From Amycolatopsis acididurans (GTDB lineage Bacteria > Actinomycetota > Actinomycetes > Mycobacteriales > Pseudonocardiaceae), in assembly GCF_012328925.1 (NCBI RefSeq), contig NZ_JAAXLS010000018.1, positions 62,001 through 126,000 on the forward strand: a DNA stretch of 64,000 bases, read 5' to 3'. Below are positions 1 through 8,015 of this stretch, piece by piece; the stretch's first letter is position 1, and every line of letters begins with the position of its first letter. The translations under genes were made by a program, and so were the position numbers. A model generated the notes under the pieces. It searched no databases and had not been told where the DNA came from. It saw only the letters and a list, made by a program, of their open reading frames with translations.

Positions 1-156
1 TACTTCGAGCTGAAGGAGTGGGAGCAGCGCCTGGCCGACTACGGGGTGACCTACACACCGGCGAAGGCCTCCCGCACCCTCCCCGGCTCGGCGGTGGTGG
101 TGTTCCGGGACCCGGACGGCATCCAACTGGAAGTCTGGGCGGACCCGAACTCCTAA
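1..156 (+). CDS. VOC (glyoxalase/bleomycin-resistance) family protein, C-terminal fragment
   Basis: The window opens inside this gene; 51 codons and a TAA stop are present. The fragment ends with VVVFRDPDGIQLEVW, the usual last strand of a vicinal-oxygen-chelate fold, in which the Glu before the final VW or LW is normally a metal ligand. VOC proteins include glyoxalases, dioxygenases and antibiotic-binding proteins, and the fragment cannot tell these apart. The start and any operon partners lie upstream of the window. Confidence 0.8.
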   Translation, partial: YFELKEWEQRLADYGVTYTPAKASRTLPGSAVVVFRDPDGIQLEVWADPNS

Positions 157-317
157 CCGCGGCGCTCGCCTGGCTGGCGGCGTGCGGCGGCTGACCGGGG
201 GCTGGCAGCCGACGGAGTCGGCCCGAGCGCCCAGCGACGGCGACAGCGGGAACGGCGAGCAACCCGAACGACCGCTCTACCCGCGACGGCGAAGCCGAGC
301 CAGCAGAGCCCCAGCCA

Positions 318-466
318 GACCTCTCCCCACCCCGATCCCCAGCCGCATGACGCCGCGCTCCGGCGTGTCAAGACTGGCCGAAGGCCACCGCGCCAGCGGC
401 GCGAAGCGGTCTTGACACGCCCCGAGCGCGGCGTAACACCCTAAAAGGATCGGGGTGGGGAGAGGC
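318..466. repeat. Long structured inverted repeat (possible cruciform or palindromic element)
   Basis: Outer arms cctctccccaccccgatcc (318-336) and its reverse complement (448-466) enclose inner arms gcgtgtcaagac (363-374) and gtcttgacacgc (409-420). The flanks of the inner arms also pair imperfectly (about 350-362 with 421-432). The apex holds two small hairpins: tggcc-gaa-ggcca (375-387) and cgcgcc-agc-ggcgcg (389-403). The whole 150 bp could fold as a branched structure. It lies in the 370-bp gap between the VOC gene and the DedA gene; the rest of the gap (157-317, 467-526) shows nothing recognisable. It could be a bidirectional terminator, since the genes converge here, or a dispersed palindromic repeat. 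Confidence 0.7.
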
Positions 467-526
467 ACCGGCAGCCAAAGAACCCAACCAGCACCGAACA
501 AACCCCCAAAGGCGAGGCCCCAGAAC

Positions 527-1222
527 CTAAGCCGCCCGGCGAAGCTCCTCTGGATCGGCGTCCCGGCCGCTCCCGGTGTCCACCGGGCGCCGCATCTCCT
601 GCCGGTACCGCACGATGCCGAACGCGGTGCCGCCCACGAAGAACGCGATCGACAGCCACATGACCACGCTCTTGACCCACGGGATGACGTCCAGCAGCCC
701 GGCGCCGTAGTACCCGAGCAGCACCAGCGTCGGCACCCACAGCACACCACCGAGCGCGGTCGCGGTCAGGAAGCGGCGCGGGTCCATGCGTGCGGCGCCC
801 GCGATGAGCGGCGCGAGCGTGCGCACCCACGGGATCCACCGCGCGGCGACGACGGCGAAGAAGCCCTTGCGGTCGAGGAACTCTCTGGCCCGATCCAGGT
901 TTCCCCGGTTGAGCACACGACCACCGCGCCTGGCGATGAACTTGGTACCCGTGTGCCGCCCGATGTAATAACCGACCTGGTTGCCGACCACCGCGACCAC
1001 GAGAGCCGCGATGGACAGCAGCCACGCGTTGGCGTCCGCGCCGTGCCCGGCGAGCACCACGCCCGCGGCGAACAACAGCGAATCGCCCGGCAGGAACAGG
1101 CCGATGATCAGCGCGCATTCGACGAACACGAAGCTGAGCACGATGACCCACACGAGCAGTGGGCCGGCGGTATCCAGCCAGCCCACACCGAGGCCTTCGG
1201 GGGCGGCGTAGACAGCACTCAC
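527..1222 (-). CDS. DedA family membrane protein
   Basis: A 231-residue polytopic membrane protein of the DedA/SNARE-associated family. DedA proteins are thought to act as proton-coupled lipid transporters (undecaprenyl phosphate recycling is shown for some members). Visible family marks are the Glu-containing first membrane segment followed by GLFLPGDSLLF (about residues 40-52), GNQVGYYIGR (about 79-88), and the Arg-rich re-entrant segment AARWIPWVRTLAPLIAG (about 127-143). The C-terminal tail is short and charged. A second DedA gene sits at 11755-12459. The gene converges on the VOC gene across the structured repeat. Confidence 0.92.
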   Translation of the reverse strand: MSAVYAAPEGLGVGWLDTAGPLLVWVIVLSFVFVECALIIGLFLPGDSLLFAAGVVLAGHGADANAWLLSIAALVVAVVGNQVGYYIGRHTGTKFIARRGGRVLNRGNLDRAREFLDRKGFFAVVAARWIPWVRTLAPLIAGAARMDPRRFLTATALGGVLWVPTLVLLGYYGAGLLDVIPWVKSVVMWLSIAFFVGGTAFGIVRYRQEMRRPVDTGSGRDADPEELRRAA

Positions 1223-1323
1223 TCCGCGAAGCCTACGTGCCGCCGCCGAACCTCACTCATCGGAAGGGTGGATTTCCCGTATCCGTTATCGAATTCCCCT
1301 AGGGTCCGGGTGCCGAACCGGGT

Positions 1324-2145
1324 TCACATCTCCGGTAGAGACTCGCCCTGAACAGCCTCGATGTCGAGTTCGACCTTGACCGTGGTACCGATCGCGGCGA
1401 CCCCGGCACGCACCATCGCGTTGTAGTTGATCGCGAAGTCATTCCGGTGCAACTGGGTCTCCGCGTGGAACGCGACCCGAACCCCGCCCCACGGGTCGGG
1501 GCCGTACCCGCCGTAGGTCAGATCCAGCTCGACCGGCCGCGTCTCCCCGTGGAGCGTGAGGTTGCCCGCGAGCGTCCACGTGTCCGCACCGCGCTGGCGC
1601 AGCCCCGTGCTCTCGAACGCGATCGTCGGATACGCCTCGACGTCCAGGAAGTCCGGCGATCGCAGGTGGTCGTCGCGCATCCGGATGCCGGTGTCGATGC
1701 TGGCCGCCTTGATTTCGGCCTGCACCGACGATTTCTCCGCCGGACGGCCGATCGTGATCCGGCCGCCGACGTCGCTGAAGCGCGCCTTGATGCTGGCGAT
1801 GCCGAGGTGCCGCGCGGTGGCGACCACCGTCGAGTGCACCGGGTCGATGGTCCACGGGCCGGGCGGGGGCAGTTCGACCGCCCCCGCCATCGGCGCCAGG
1901 GGGATCTCCCCGAGCGAACCGGTGCCGTCCGAGCCGATCTGCGCGGTCCTGGCCACCGGGGCGTACCCGGCGGCGGTGAGCACCGCCGTGTAGACGCCGG
2001 GGGACAGCGGAGGGGTGTCCACCGCCCCCGCGGCGTCGCTGACGGCCCGCGCGACCTGCTGGCCGCCCATATCGGTCACGGTCAGCACGGCGTTTTCCAC
2101 CGCCCAGCCCTGAGCTGTGCGGATCTGCGCGTGCAAGCCGGTCAT
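1324..2145 (-). CDS. YceI-like protein with N-terminal carboxypeptidase-regulatory-like domain
   Basis: 273 residues in two parts. Residues about 4-85 form a carboxypeptidase-regulatory-like (Ig/beta-sandwich) repeat with the typical VYTAVLTAAGYAP end. Residues about 95-270 are a YceI domain, starting WTIDPVHSTVVATARHLG and containing the FSDVGGRITI and LDVEAYPTIAFEST blocks. YceI domains are lipocalin-like barrels that bind isoprenoid or other amphiphilic ligands. There is no signal peptide, so it is probably cytosolic. The start overlaps the stop of the upstream efflux pump by 4 bp (ATGA), so it is translationally coupled and third in a MarR - pump - YceI operon. The same repeat type occurs at the pump C terminus. 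Confidence 0.88.
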   Translation of the reverse strand: MTGLHAQIRTAQGWAVENAVLTVTDMGGQQVARAVSDAAGAVDTPPLSPGVYTAVLTAAGYAPVARTAQIGSDGTGSLGEIPLAPMAGAVELPPPGPWTIDPVHSTVVATARHLGIASIKARFSDVGGRITIGRPAEKSSVQAEIKAASIDTGIRMRDDHLRSPDFLDVEAYPTIAFESTGLRQRGADTWTLAGNLTLHGETRPVELDLTYGGYGPDPWGGVRVAFHAETQLHRNDFAINYNAMVRAGVAAIGTTVKVELDIEAVQGESLPEM

Positions 2146-4766
2146 GACTGGCCCGCCTCCCCGGAATTCGTCGCGAGCTCGTCGATCACCTGCTCGTAGC
2201 CGAGCCGCACGTCGTGGCGCGCCTCGCCGCCGCCGGGCAGGTTCACCTGGCTGGTCGCGGGCGGGTAGCCGCTGGCGACGACCGTGTAGTCGCCCTCGGG
2301 CAGGTCGCTGATCACGTAGCGGCCCTCCGAGTCGGTCCTGGCCACGGCCGCGACGTTGCCGTCCGCGTCGAGCACCGTGATCCGGGCGTCCGGAACGGCG
2401 CGCCCGCCGTCGGTGCGGGCCGTGCCCGCCAGCACGACGGCCGAGGTCAGCTCGACGTCCTGCCGCAGCAGACCGCTCTCCGGCACCGTGAGCATGACGG
2501 CCGTCGGCCGCATCCGCTCGGCGCTGGCGACCAGTGTGTAGGTACCCGAACCCACGCCGTGGAACGCGTACGCGCCCTCGCCCGTGGTGATCGAGGCACC
2601 GGTGACCTCACCGCGCGAGTCGGTCAGCGTCACCGTCACGCCGGGCAACGGGTTGCCCGTACCGGCCAGCCGCACGAACCCGGTCAGCTCACCCGAGCCG
2701 ACCAGCGTCAGGTCGACCCGCGCAGGGCCGTTGCCGACGACCACGCTGGAGGCCTGGGGCTGGTGCCCGCCGGCCGACACGATGAGCACGTAGGTGCCTT
2801 CGCCCGGCGCGTTGATCGTGTAGCCGCCGTCGCCGCCCGCGGTCGCCCGCGAGACCTGCCTGCCTCGCTGGTCGATCAGGGTCAGCGCGGCGCCCAGCAC
2901 GGACGAACCGTCCTGCCTGCGGATGTGCCCGCTGATCGGCTGACCGTCGGTGTCCACGGGGCTGCTCATTCCTGTCGTCACGGTCGCGAAGGGCGCGGCC
3001 TGGTTGGCTAGCTGGTACTGCCCGTGCCCGTTCGTGTTGGGCGCGGCGTGCCTGCCGGCGCCGACGAGTTCGGGCTCCGGTTCGGGTTCGGCGAGCGCGG
3101 CCTCCGCGTCGGCCCAGGTGTCCTCCGCGGTCTGCTCCCCGGCTCCCGCTTCGACGAGCGCCTCGCCACCCTCGACCGGGGGCGGCGCGGCCGGGCCGCC
3201 CTTGAGCGGAATCTCGCGCATGAACATCAGCACGATGCAGGCCAGCAGCGCGACCGCCGCACCGACCCAGAACACGACCACGATCGAGTTCGTGAAACCG
3301 ACCAGGATCGGGGTCTTGATCGCCGCGGGCAGGCTCTGGATACCGCTGGTGTTGGCGGCCAGCCCCTGCGCACCACCGGACATGCCGGCGGGAAGCGAAC
3401 CACCGAAGGCGGCGGTCAGCTTGCTCGGCAGCACGTTGAACAGGATGGTCAGGAAGACGGCGACGCCGAGGGTGCCGCCGATCTGCCGGAAGAACGTCGC
3501 GGCCGCGGTGGACACACCCATGTCCCGGCGCGGGCCCGCGTTCTGCACCGCGATGATCAGCGTCTGCATACAGCCACCGAGGCCGAGGCCGATCACCAGC
3601 GAGTACACCATCGGCTGCCACAGCGGGCTGTCGTACTTGATGAGGTTGGCGAACAGCAGCATGCCGACCGTGATCAGCGCGGTACCGGTCACCGGCAGGA
3701 ACTTGTAGCGCCCGGTGCGTGCGGTGACCTGGCCCGAGATCAGCGAGCCGGACATGATGCCCAGCACCAACGGCAGCATCAGCAGACCCGATTCGGTCGG
3801 CGAGTAACCGCGCACCACCTGGTAGTACTGCGGAACCATCGTCAGGCCACCGAACATGGCCACACCGACGATCACGCCGCCGAGGATCGCGACGCTGAAG
3901 GTCGCGTTCTTGAACAGCCGCAGCGGGATCAGCGCCGCGTCCTTCATCACGTACTCGGTGAACAGGAACAGCACCACACCGAACGCGGCGACGGCGTAGC
4001 AGAGCACGGCGCCGGTGGAACCCCAGCCCCAGGTGCGGCCCTGTTCGGCGACGATCAGCAGCGGCACGACGGCGATCGCCAGCGCGATACCGCCGAACCA
4101 GTCGACCTTGCTCTTGCGCGGCGTGTGCGGCACGTTGAGCACCTTGGCCACGACGAACAGCGCGATGATGCCGATCGGCACGTTGATCAGGAAGACCCAG
4201 CGCCATCCGGCGATGCCGGCGATAGTGTCCTGACCGGAGAGCACGCCGCCGAGCACCGGGCCGACCACGGTCGAGGTGCCGAAGACGGCCATGAAGTAGC
4301 CCTGGTACCGCGACCGCTCACGCGGCGGCACGATGTCGCCGATGATGGTCAGCGCGAGCGACATCAGACCACCGGCGCCCAGGCCCTGCAGGGCACGGAA
4401 TCCGGCCAGCATGTACATCGAGGTGGAGAACGTACACAGGGCCGAACCGATCACGAAGATCGAGATCGCGGTGATGAAGAACGGCTTGCGGCCGAAGATG
4501 TCGGACAGCTTGCCGTACAGCGGCGTCGCGATCGTCGCGGTGATCAGGTACGCCGTGGTGGCCCACGCCTGCAGGTCGTAACCGTTGAGGTCGTTGGCGA
4601 TCCGGACGATCGAGGTGGACACGATCGTCTGGTCGAGCGCGGCGAGGAACATGCCGAGCACGAGACCGGACAGGATCGTCAGGATCTGCCGGTGACTCAG
4701 GCGCGGCCCCTCCTCGCCATGCGCTTCGCCGGGCGGTGCCGGCTGTTGTCGGGTAGGACTCGTCAT
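2142..4766 (-). CDS. DHA2-type 14-TM drug efflux MFS transporter with three C-terminal carboxypeptidase-regulatory-like repeats
   Basis: 874 residues, far longer than the usual 480-550 of DHA2 (EmrB/QacA) pumps. Residues about 25-520 are the transporter: LDQTIVSTSIV in the first membrane segment, the GKLSDIFGRKP loop motif and GPVLGGVLSG antiporter motif C. A Glu/Ala/Pro-rich linker leads to three repeats of about 83 residues, starting near 611, 694 and 779, each ending like GTYTLVAS or GDYTVVAS. With 14 membrane segments the repeats should face the cytosol. The gene overlaps marR and the yceI gene by 4 bp on each side. Probable role: proton-driven export of a lipophilic drug, repressed by the MarR protein. 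Confidence 0.9.
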   Translation of the reverse strand: MTSPTRQQPAPPGEAHGEEGPRLSHRQILTILSGLVLGMFLAALDQTIVSTSIVRIANDLNGYDLQAWATTAYLITATIATPLYGKLSDIFGRKPFFITAISIFVIGSALCTFSTSMYMLAGFRALQGLGAGGLMSLALTIIGDIVPPRERSRYQGYFMAVFGTSTVVGPVLGGVLSGQDTIAGIAGWRWVFLINVPIGIIALFVVAKVLNVPHTPRKSKVDWFGGIALAIAVVPLLIVAEQGRTWGWGSTGAVLCYAVAAFGVVLFLFTEYVMKDAALIPLRLFKNATFSVAILGGVIVGVAMFGGLTMVPQYYQVVRGYSPTESGLLMLPLVLGIMSGSLISGQVTARTGRYKFLPVTGTALITVGMLLFANLIKYDSPLWQPMVYSLVIGLGLGGCMQTLIIAVQNAGPRRDMGVSTAAATFFRQIGGTLGVAVFLTILFNVLPSKLTAAFGGSLPAGMSGGAQGLAANTSGIQSLPAAIKTPILVGFTNSIVVVFWVGAAVALLACIVLMFMREIPLKGGPAAPPPVEGGEALVEAGAGEQTAEDTWADAEAALAEPEPEPELVGAGRHAAPNTNGHGQYQLANQAAPFATVTTGMSSPVDTDGQPISGHIRRQDGSSVLGAALTLIDQRGRQVSRATAGGDGGYTINAPGEGTYVLIVSAGGHQPQASSVVVGNGPARVDLTLVGSGELTGFVRLAGTGNPLPGVTVTLTDSRGEVTGASITTGEGAYAFHGVGSGTYTLVASAERMRPTAVMLTVPESGLLRQDVELTSAVVLAGTARTDGGRAVPDARITVLDADGNVAAVARTDSEGRYVISDLPEGDYTVVASGYPPATSQVNLPGGGEARHDVRLGYEQVIDELATNSGEAGQS

Positions 4767-5287
4767 TCGTTGGCCCCCTTGCCGTGCGCCGACACGTGAT
4801 CGGCGGCCTGTGGAATCGATTGCTCAATGCCGGTATTGAGGCGGTTCAGCAGCTCGTTGAGCTTGTCCCGGTCCTCTTCCGGCCAGTCGGCCAGCACCGT
4901 TGCGAGCCAGATGTTTCGTTGCCTGCGGTTCTCCTCGAAAACACGCAGCCCCTCGGTGGTCGGCGCCAGCAGACAGGCGCGGCCGTCCTCGGGATCGGCC
5001 TGGCGTTCGACCAGGCCGTGCTGGACCAGCGAGCTGCTCTGCCTGCTGATCGTGGAAATCTCGGCGTGCAGCGTCTCCGCCAGCTTGCTGGTGCGCTGCG
5101 GGCCGTCATGGATGAGGTGGAACAGGATCGCGTAGGCGGCGCGCTCGATGCCGTCCGGACCCTGCTTGGCCACCTGGGACTTCGCCTTGTTGATCAGACG
5201 CACGAAGCGGACCAGCTCGACACCGACCTCATCCGCGACGTCGAGCTCCGCCGTGGTGAAGGCCTCTTCCGTGATGGGAGGTGCCAT
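4763..5287 (-). CDS. MarR family transcriptional regulator
   Basis: 174 residues. The winged helix is clear: LAETLHAEISTISRQSSSLV as recognition region (about 69-88), then the wing GLVERQADPEDGRACLLAPT. First gene of the MarR - efflux - YceI operon, overlapping the pump start by 4 bp. The ATG at 5287 is used; a GTG at 5296 in the same frame is closer to the ggcggagaga purine stretch and is an alternative. MarR proteins are usually ligand-relieved repressors of their own operon; inverted repeats with GTTGC/GCAAC half-sites lie just upstream. A 927-codon reading frame continuing upstream of this start is an artefact of high GC. Confidence 0.9.
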   Translation of the reverse strand: MAPPITEEAFTTAELDVADEVGVELVRFVRLINKAKSQVAKQGPDGIERAAYAILFHLIHDGPQRTSKLAETLHAEISTISRQSSSLVQHGLVERQADPEDGRACLLAPTTEGLRVFEENRRQRNIWLATVLADWPEEDRDKLNELLNRLNTGIEQSIPQAADHVSAHGKGANE

Positions 5288-5324
5288 CGCGATCACTCTC
5301 TCCGCCTTGTCTTGTTTGTCCGAT

Positions 5325-5336
5325 GCAACTAGTTGC
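5325..5336. promoter_or_regulatory. Candidate MarR operator, perfect palindrome gcaactagttgc
   Basis: A 12-bp perfect palindrome 38 bp upstream of the MarR start, in the region between the divergent efflux operon and PPOX gene. Its GCAAC/GTTGC halves recur at 5408-5424. MarR dimers bind such palindromes and the position suits autorepression. Confidence 0.5.
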
Positions 5337-5390
5337 CTACAGCAAGGATGCACCCACGGTGGTTGGTTGCGCCACTCAAATAACTGCACT

Positions 5391-5424
5391 GTGTTGCAAA
5401 ACACTTTAGTTGCCGAAGGCAACT
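5391..5424. promoter_or_regulatory. Candidate MarR operators near the PPOX promoter
   Basis: Two adjacent inverted repeats: gtgtt-gcaa-aacac (5391-5404) and agttgcc-gaa-ggcaact (5408-5424). The second shares its GTTGC/GCAAC halves with the palindrome at 5325-5336. They sit just before a possible -10 hexamer (tatcct, 5429-5434) for the rightward gene, so the same regulator may control both directions. Confidence 0.45.
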
Positions 5425-5479
5425 GATTTATCCTCGGCCCTCCGGAATGCCGACCGGGTCCGAAGATGTTTCCTCCGGC

Positions 5480-5905
5480 ATGGCAGACGACGCGGCTCTC
5501 TACAAACTTCTCGGCGAGCGCCCGTTCGGCGTACTCGCCACGATCCGGCGGGACGGGCGGCCCCAACTGTCCAACGTTACCCACTACTTCGACTCCGCAA
5601 CCAACACGATTCTCGTCTCGATCACCGATGGCCGCGCCAAGACGCGCAACCTCCGGCGGGATCCGCGCGCCACATACCACGTGACCTCCACGGACGGCTG
5701 GTCCTACGCCGTCGCCGAGGGCACCGCGGAGCTGTCGGCCGTCGCGAAGGACCCGCACGACGAGGCCGTCGAGGAGCTCATCGACCTGTATCGCAAGGTC
5801 GCGGGCGAGCATCCGGACTGGGACGACTACCGGCGCGCGATGGTGGCTGACCAGCGGCTCGTGCTGCACATCCCGGCCGAAAGGATTATCGGCTGGGCGC
5901 GCTGA
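5480..5905 (+). CDS. PPOX class (pyridoxamine 5'-phosphate oxidase-like) F420- or FMN-binding protein
   Basis: About 141 residues from the chosen ATG. The start of the split-barrel domain is evident: LLGERPFGVLATIRRDGRPQ, then NVTHYFD and ILVSITDGRAKTRNLRRDPR. These match the actinobacterial PPOX-class F420-dependent oxidoreductases (the Rv1155 type), which reduce or bind F420 and related cofactors. The ATG at 5480 gives the usual family N terminus, but has no Shine-Dalgarno; an in-frame ATG at 5447 is 12 nt after a possible -10 (tatcct) and is the alternative. It is divergent from the MarR efflux operon and may share its control. Confidence 0.85.
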   Translation: MADDAALYKLLGERPFGVLATIRRDGRPQLSNVTHYFDSATNTILVSITDGRAKTRNLRRDPRATYHVTSTDGWSYAVAEGTAELSAVAKDPHDEAVEELIDLYRKVAGEHPDWDDYRRAMVADQRLVLHIPAERIIGWAR

Positions 5906-5947
5906 AATAACGGAAATCTTTTTCCGCACTGCGGATGCCCTGGCGTC

Positions 5948-5953
5948 TAGGAT
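5948..5953 (+). promoter_or_regulatory. -10 element TAGGAT, predicted leaderless promoter
   Basis: The hexamer fits TANNNT and ends 6 nt before the ATG of the FAD-linked oxidase, so transcription would begin at or next to the start codon. No Shine-Dalgarno is present. Confidence 0.55.
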
Positions 5954-5959
5954 GCATCT

Positions 5960-7351
5960 ATGGGCAACGAGGCACTGCTGACGCGACTCCGCGAAGCGCT
6001 CGGTAAGGACGCCGTCCTCACCGATCCCGACGTCATCGACAGCTATTCGCGCGACATGATGCCGCTCGCCCCGTCGGGCAGGCCGCTGGCGGTGGTGCTG
6101 CCCTCCGAGGTCGACGGTGTGCAGGCCACGGTGCGGGCGTGCGCCGAAGCGAAGGTGCCGATCGTGCCGCGCGGCGCCGGCAGCGGGCTGTCCGGCGCCG
6201 CGAACGCGATCGACGGCTGCGTCGTGCTGGTGATGACCAAGTTCGACCAGATTCTGGAGATCGACCCGGGCAACCGGCTGGCCGTCGTGCAGCCCGGCGT
6301 GGTCAACCTCGAGTTCCGCAACGCGGTGGAAAAGCACGGATTGTTCTATCCGCCGGACCCCTCCAGCTACGACTGGTGCACGATCGGCGGCAACCTCTCC
6401 ACCAACGCGGGCGGGCTGTGCTGCGTGAAGTACGGCGTCACCACTGACTCCGTGCTGGGGCTGGAGGTCGTGCTCGCGGACGGGTCGCTGCTGCGCACCG
6501 GGCGGCGCACCGTGAAGGGCGTCGCGGGATACGACCTGACGAAGCTGTTCATCGGCAGCGAGGGCACGCTCGGCGTGATCACGAAGGCGACCGTGGCGTT
6601 GCGCCCGCTGCCGCAGGCGCCCGGCACGCTCGTCGCCGGTTTCGACTCCACCGACAAGGCGGGCGAGGCGGTGGCGCGGGTCGTGCGCGAGGGCCTGGTG
6701 CCGTCGCTCATGGAGATCATGGACTCCAGCTCCATCAAGGCGGCCGAGCACTACCTCAACACCGATCTCGGTGCCGGTTCGGACTGTCAGGCGCTGTTGC
6801 TGTGCCAGTCCGACTCCGGCGGCGAGGTGGCCGCGCGCGAACTGGCCGCGATCGAGCAGATCTGCAACGACTGCGACGCGACGATGGCGTACGCAACGGA
6901 CGACCTCGCCGAGGGCAAGATGCTGCTGCAGGCCCGGCGCGTGGTGCTGACCGCGCTGGAGGAGTACGGCGTGTGGCTGACCGACGACGTGTCGGTGCCG
7001 AGGACGCGGATCGCCGAACTCATCAAGGGCTGCGAGCGGATCAGCGAGGAGGTCGGCCTGCGCATCGCGGTGGTCGGGCACGCCGGCGACGGCAACATGC
7101 ACCCGACGATCGTCTACTCGCCCGATTCGGCGGACGAGTTCGCCAGGGCCAGGCGCGCCTTCGACGAGATTCTCGACATCGGCCTCTCGCTCGGCGGCAC
7201 CGTCACCGGTGAACACGGCGTCGGCAAGATCAAGAAGGACTGGCTGGAACGCGAGATCGGCCCGGTGGGCATGCGCGTGCACCGGCAGATCAAGCAGGCA
7301 CTGGACCCGGAGAACCTGTTCAACCCCGGGTCGATGTTCTCGATGACGTGA
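5960..7351 (+). CDS. FAD-binding oxidase, GlcD/D-lactate dehydrogenase-like
   Basis: 463 residues with the N-terminal PCMH-type FAD domain (VPIVPRGAGSGLSGAANA at about 68-85; NLSTNAGGLCCVKYGVT; KLFIGSEGTLGVIT) and the C-terminal FAD-linked oxidase domain ending in GNMHPT, GTVTGEHGVGKIKK and ALDPENLFNPG. This is the glycolate oxidase GlcD / D-2-hydroxyacid dehydrogenase family, which oxidises 2-hydroxyacids such as glycolate or D-lactate; the exact substrate is not visible. No glcE or glcF partner is adjacent, so it probably works as a single subunit. Its last 32 bp overlap the convergent GyrI-like gene. Confidence 0.9.
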   Translation: MGNEALLTRLREALGKDAVLTDPDVIDSYSRDMMPLAPSGRPLAVVLPSEVDGVQATVRACAEAKVPIVPRGAGSGLSGAANAIDGCVVLVMTKFDQILEIDPGNRLAVVQPGVVNLEFRNAVEKHGLFYPPDPSSYDWCTIGGNLSTNAGGLCCVKYGVTTDSVLGLEVVLADGSLLRTGRRTVKGVAGYDLTKLFIGSEGTLGVITKATVALRPLPQAPGTLVAGFDSTDKAGEAVARVVREGLVPSLMEIMDSSSIKAAEHYLNTDLGAGSDCQALLLCQSDSGGEVAARELAAIEQICNDCDATMAYATDDLAEGKMLLQARRVVLTALEEYGVWLTDDVSVPRTRIAELIKGCERISEEVGLRIAVVGHAGDGNMHPTIVYSPDSADEFARARRAFDEILDIGLSLGGTVTGEHGVGKIKKDWLEREIGPVGMRVHRQIKQALDPENLFNPGSMFSMT

Positions 7352-7967
7352 CCGGCGCTTCCGCGGGCTCGATGGGGTGACGCAGGATCGTGCGCAGCTT
7401 GTCCGGTGCGCTGCGCCTGGGGTCGCCGAGGTAGATCTCGTGGTGGTGGCCGCGCACCCGGTAGCCGGCGTCGGCGATCGCCTCGTGCAGGCGGGCGATG
7501 GAGGCCGCCTCTTCGGCGTACGGGCCGATGTGCAGCAACTGCGCACACCGGCCCTCGCTCCAGCGCTGGTAGACCAGCTGGTCGAGCGCGGGCGACGCTT
7601 TCTTCTCGCGCGCCTGCGCGATGGCCGTCGCGACGATTCCGGCTTCGATCGGGTCCGGTTGCATGATCATGGCCTGCCAGTGCCAGAGCCCGCGGTCGGT
7701 GTTGAGGAAACTCGCCTGCCCCTCGGACATGTCGTCGACCCACCACAGCGCCTCGAGCGGCATGACGTGCGGAGCCTGTCCGACCTGTTTCTTCAGCAGG
7801 AAGTGCGCGCCGTAGCTCACCGCGTACAGCGCCTGGATCGCCGCCGCGAACTCGGCTCCCTCCGGTGCGCCGCTTCCCGCGACCACGACGAAGCCGAGTT
7901 CCGGCACGTTCACGATGTCGACCGCGCCCTTGCGGACCTTGTACAGCTGCTCGTCTCCCGCCACCAT
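7320..7967 (-). CDS. GyrI-like domain protein
   Basis: 215 residues, resembling stand-alone GyrI-like (SOUL/effector-binding) proteins: an N-terminal YKVRKGAVDIVNVPELGFVVV segment, the LEALWWVDD and WHWQAMIMQPDPI core, and a C-terminal YRVRGHHHEIYLGDPRRSAPDKLRTILRHPI strand-helix end typical of the family. GyrI-like proteins bind or hydrolyse small molecules and some are effector-binding domains of regulators; no DNA-binding domain is present here. The stop lies 32 bp inside the FAD oxidase gene, on the opposite strand. Confidence 0.85.
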   Translation of the reverse strand: MVAGDEQLYKVRKGAVDIVNVPELGFVVVAGSGAPEGAEFAAAIQALYAVSYGAHFLLKKQVGQAPHVMPLEALWWVDDMSEGQASFLNTDRGLWHWQAMIMQPDPIEAGIVATAIAQAREKKASPALDQLVYQRWSEGRCAQLLHIGPYAEEAASIARLHEAIADAGYRVRGHHHEIYLGDPRRSAPDKLRTILRHPIEPAEAPVTSSRTSTRG

Positions 7968-8015
7968 GCGGCCACGATCCGGCGCCGGCCCGGCCGGGGA
8001 AAGGGCCGAAGGTCG

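Noticed and set aside
4763..7546. A 927-codon minus-strand reading frame across the FAD oxidase and PPOX genes
   Set aside because: Only its last 174 codons are the MarR gene; the rest is Arg/His/Asp-rich shadow of genes on the other strand, a typical effect of high-GC third positions.
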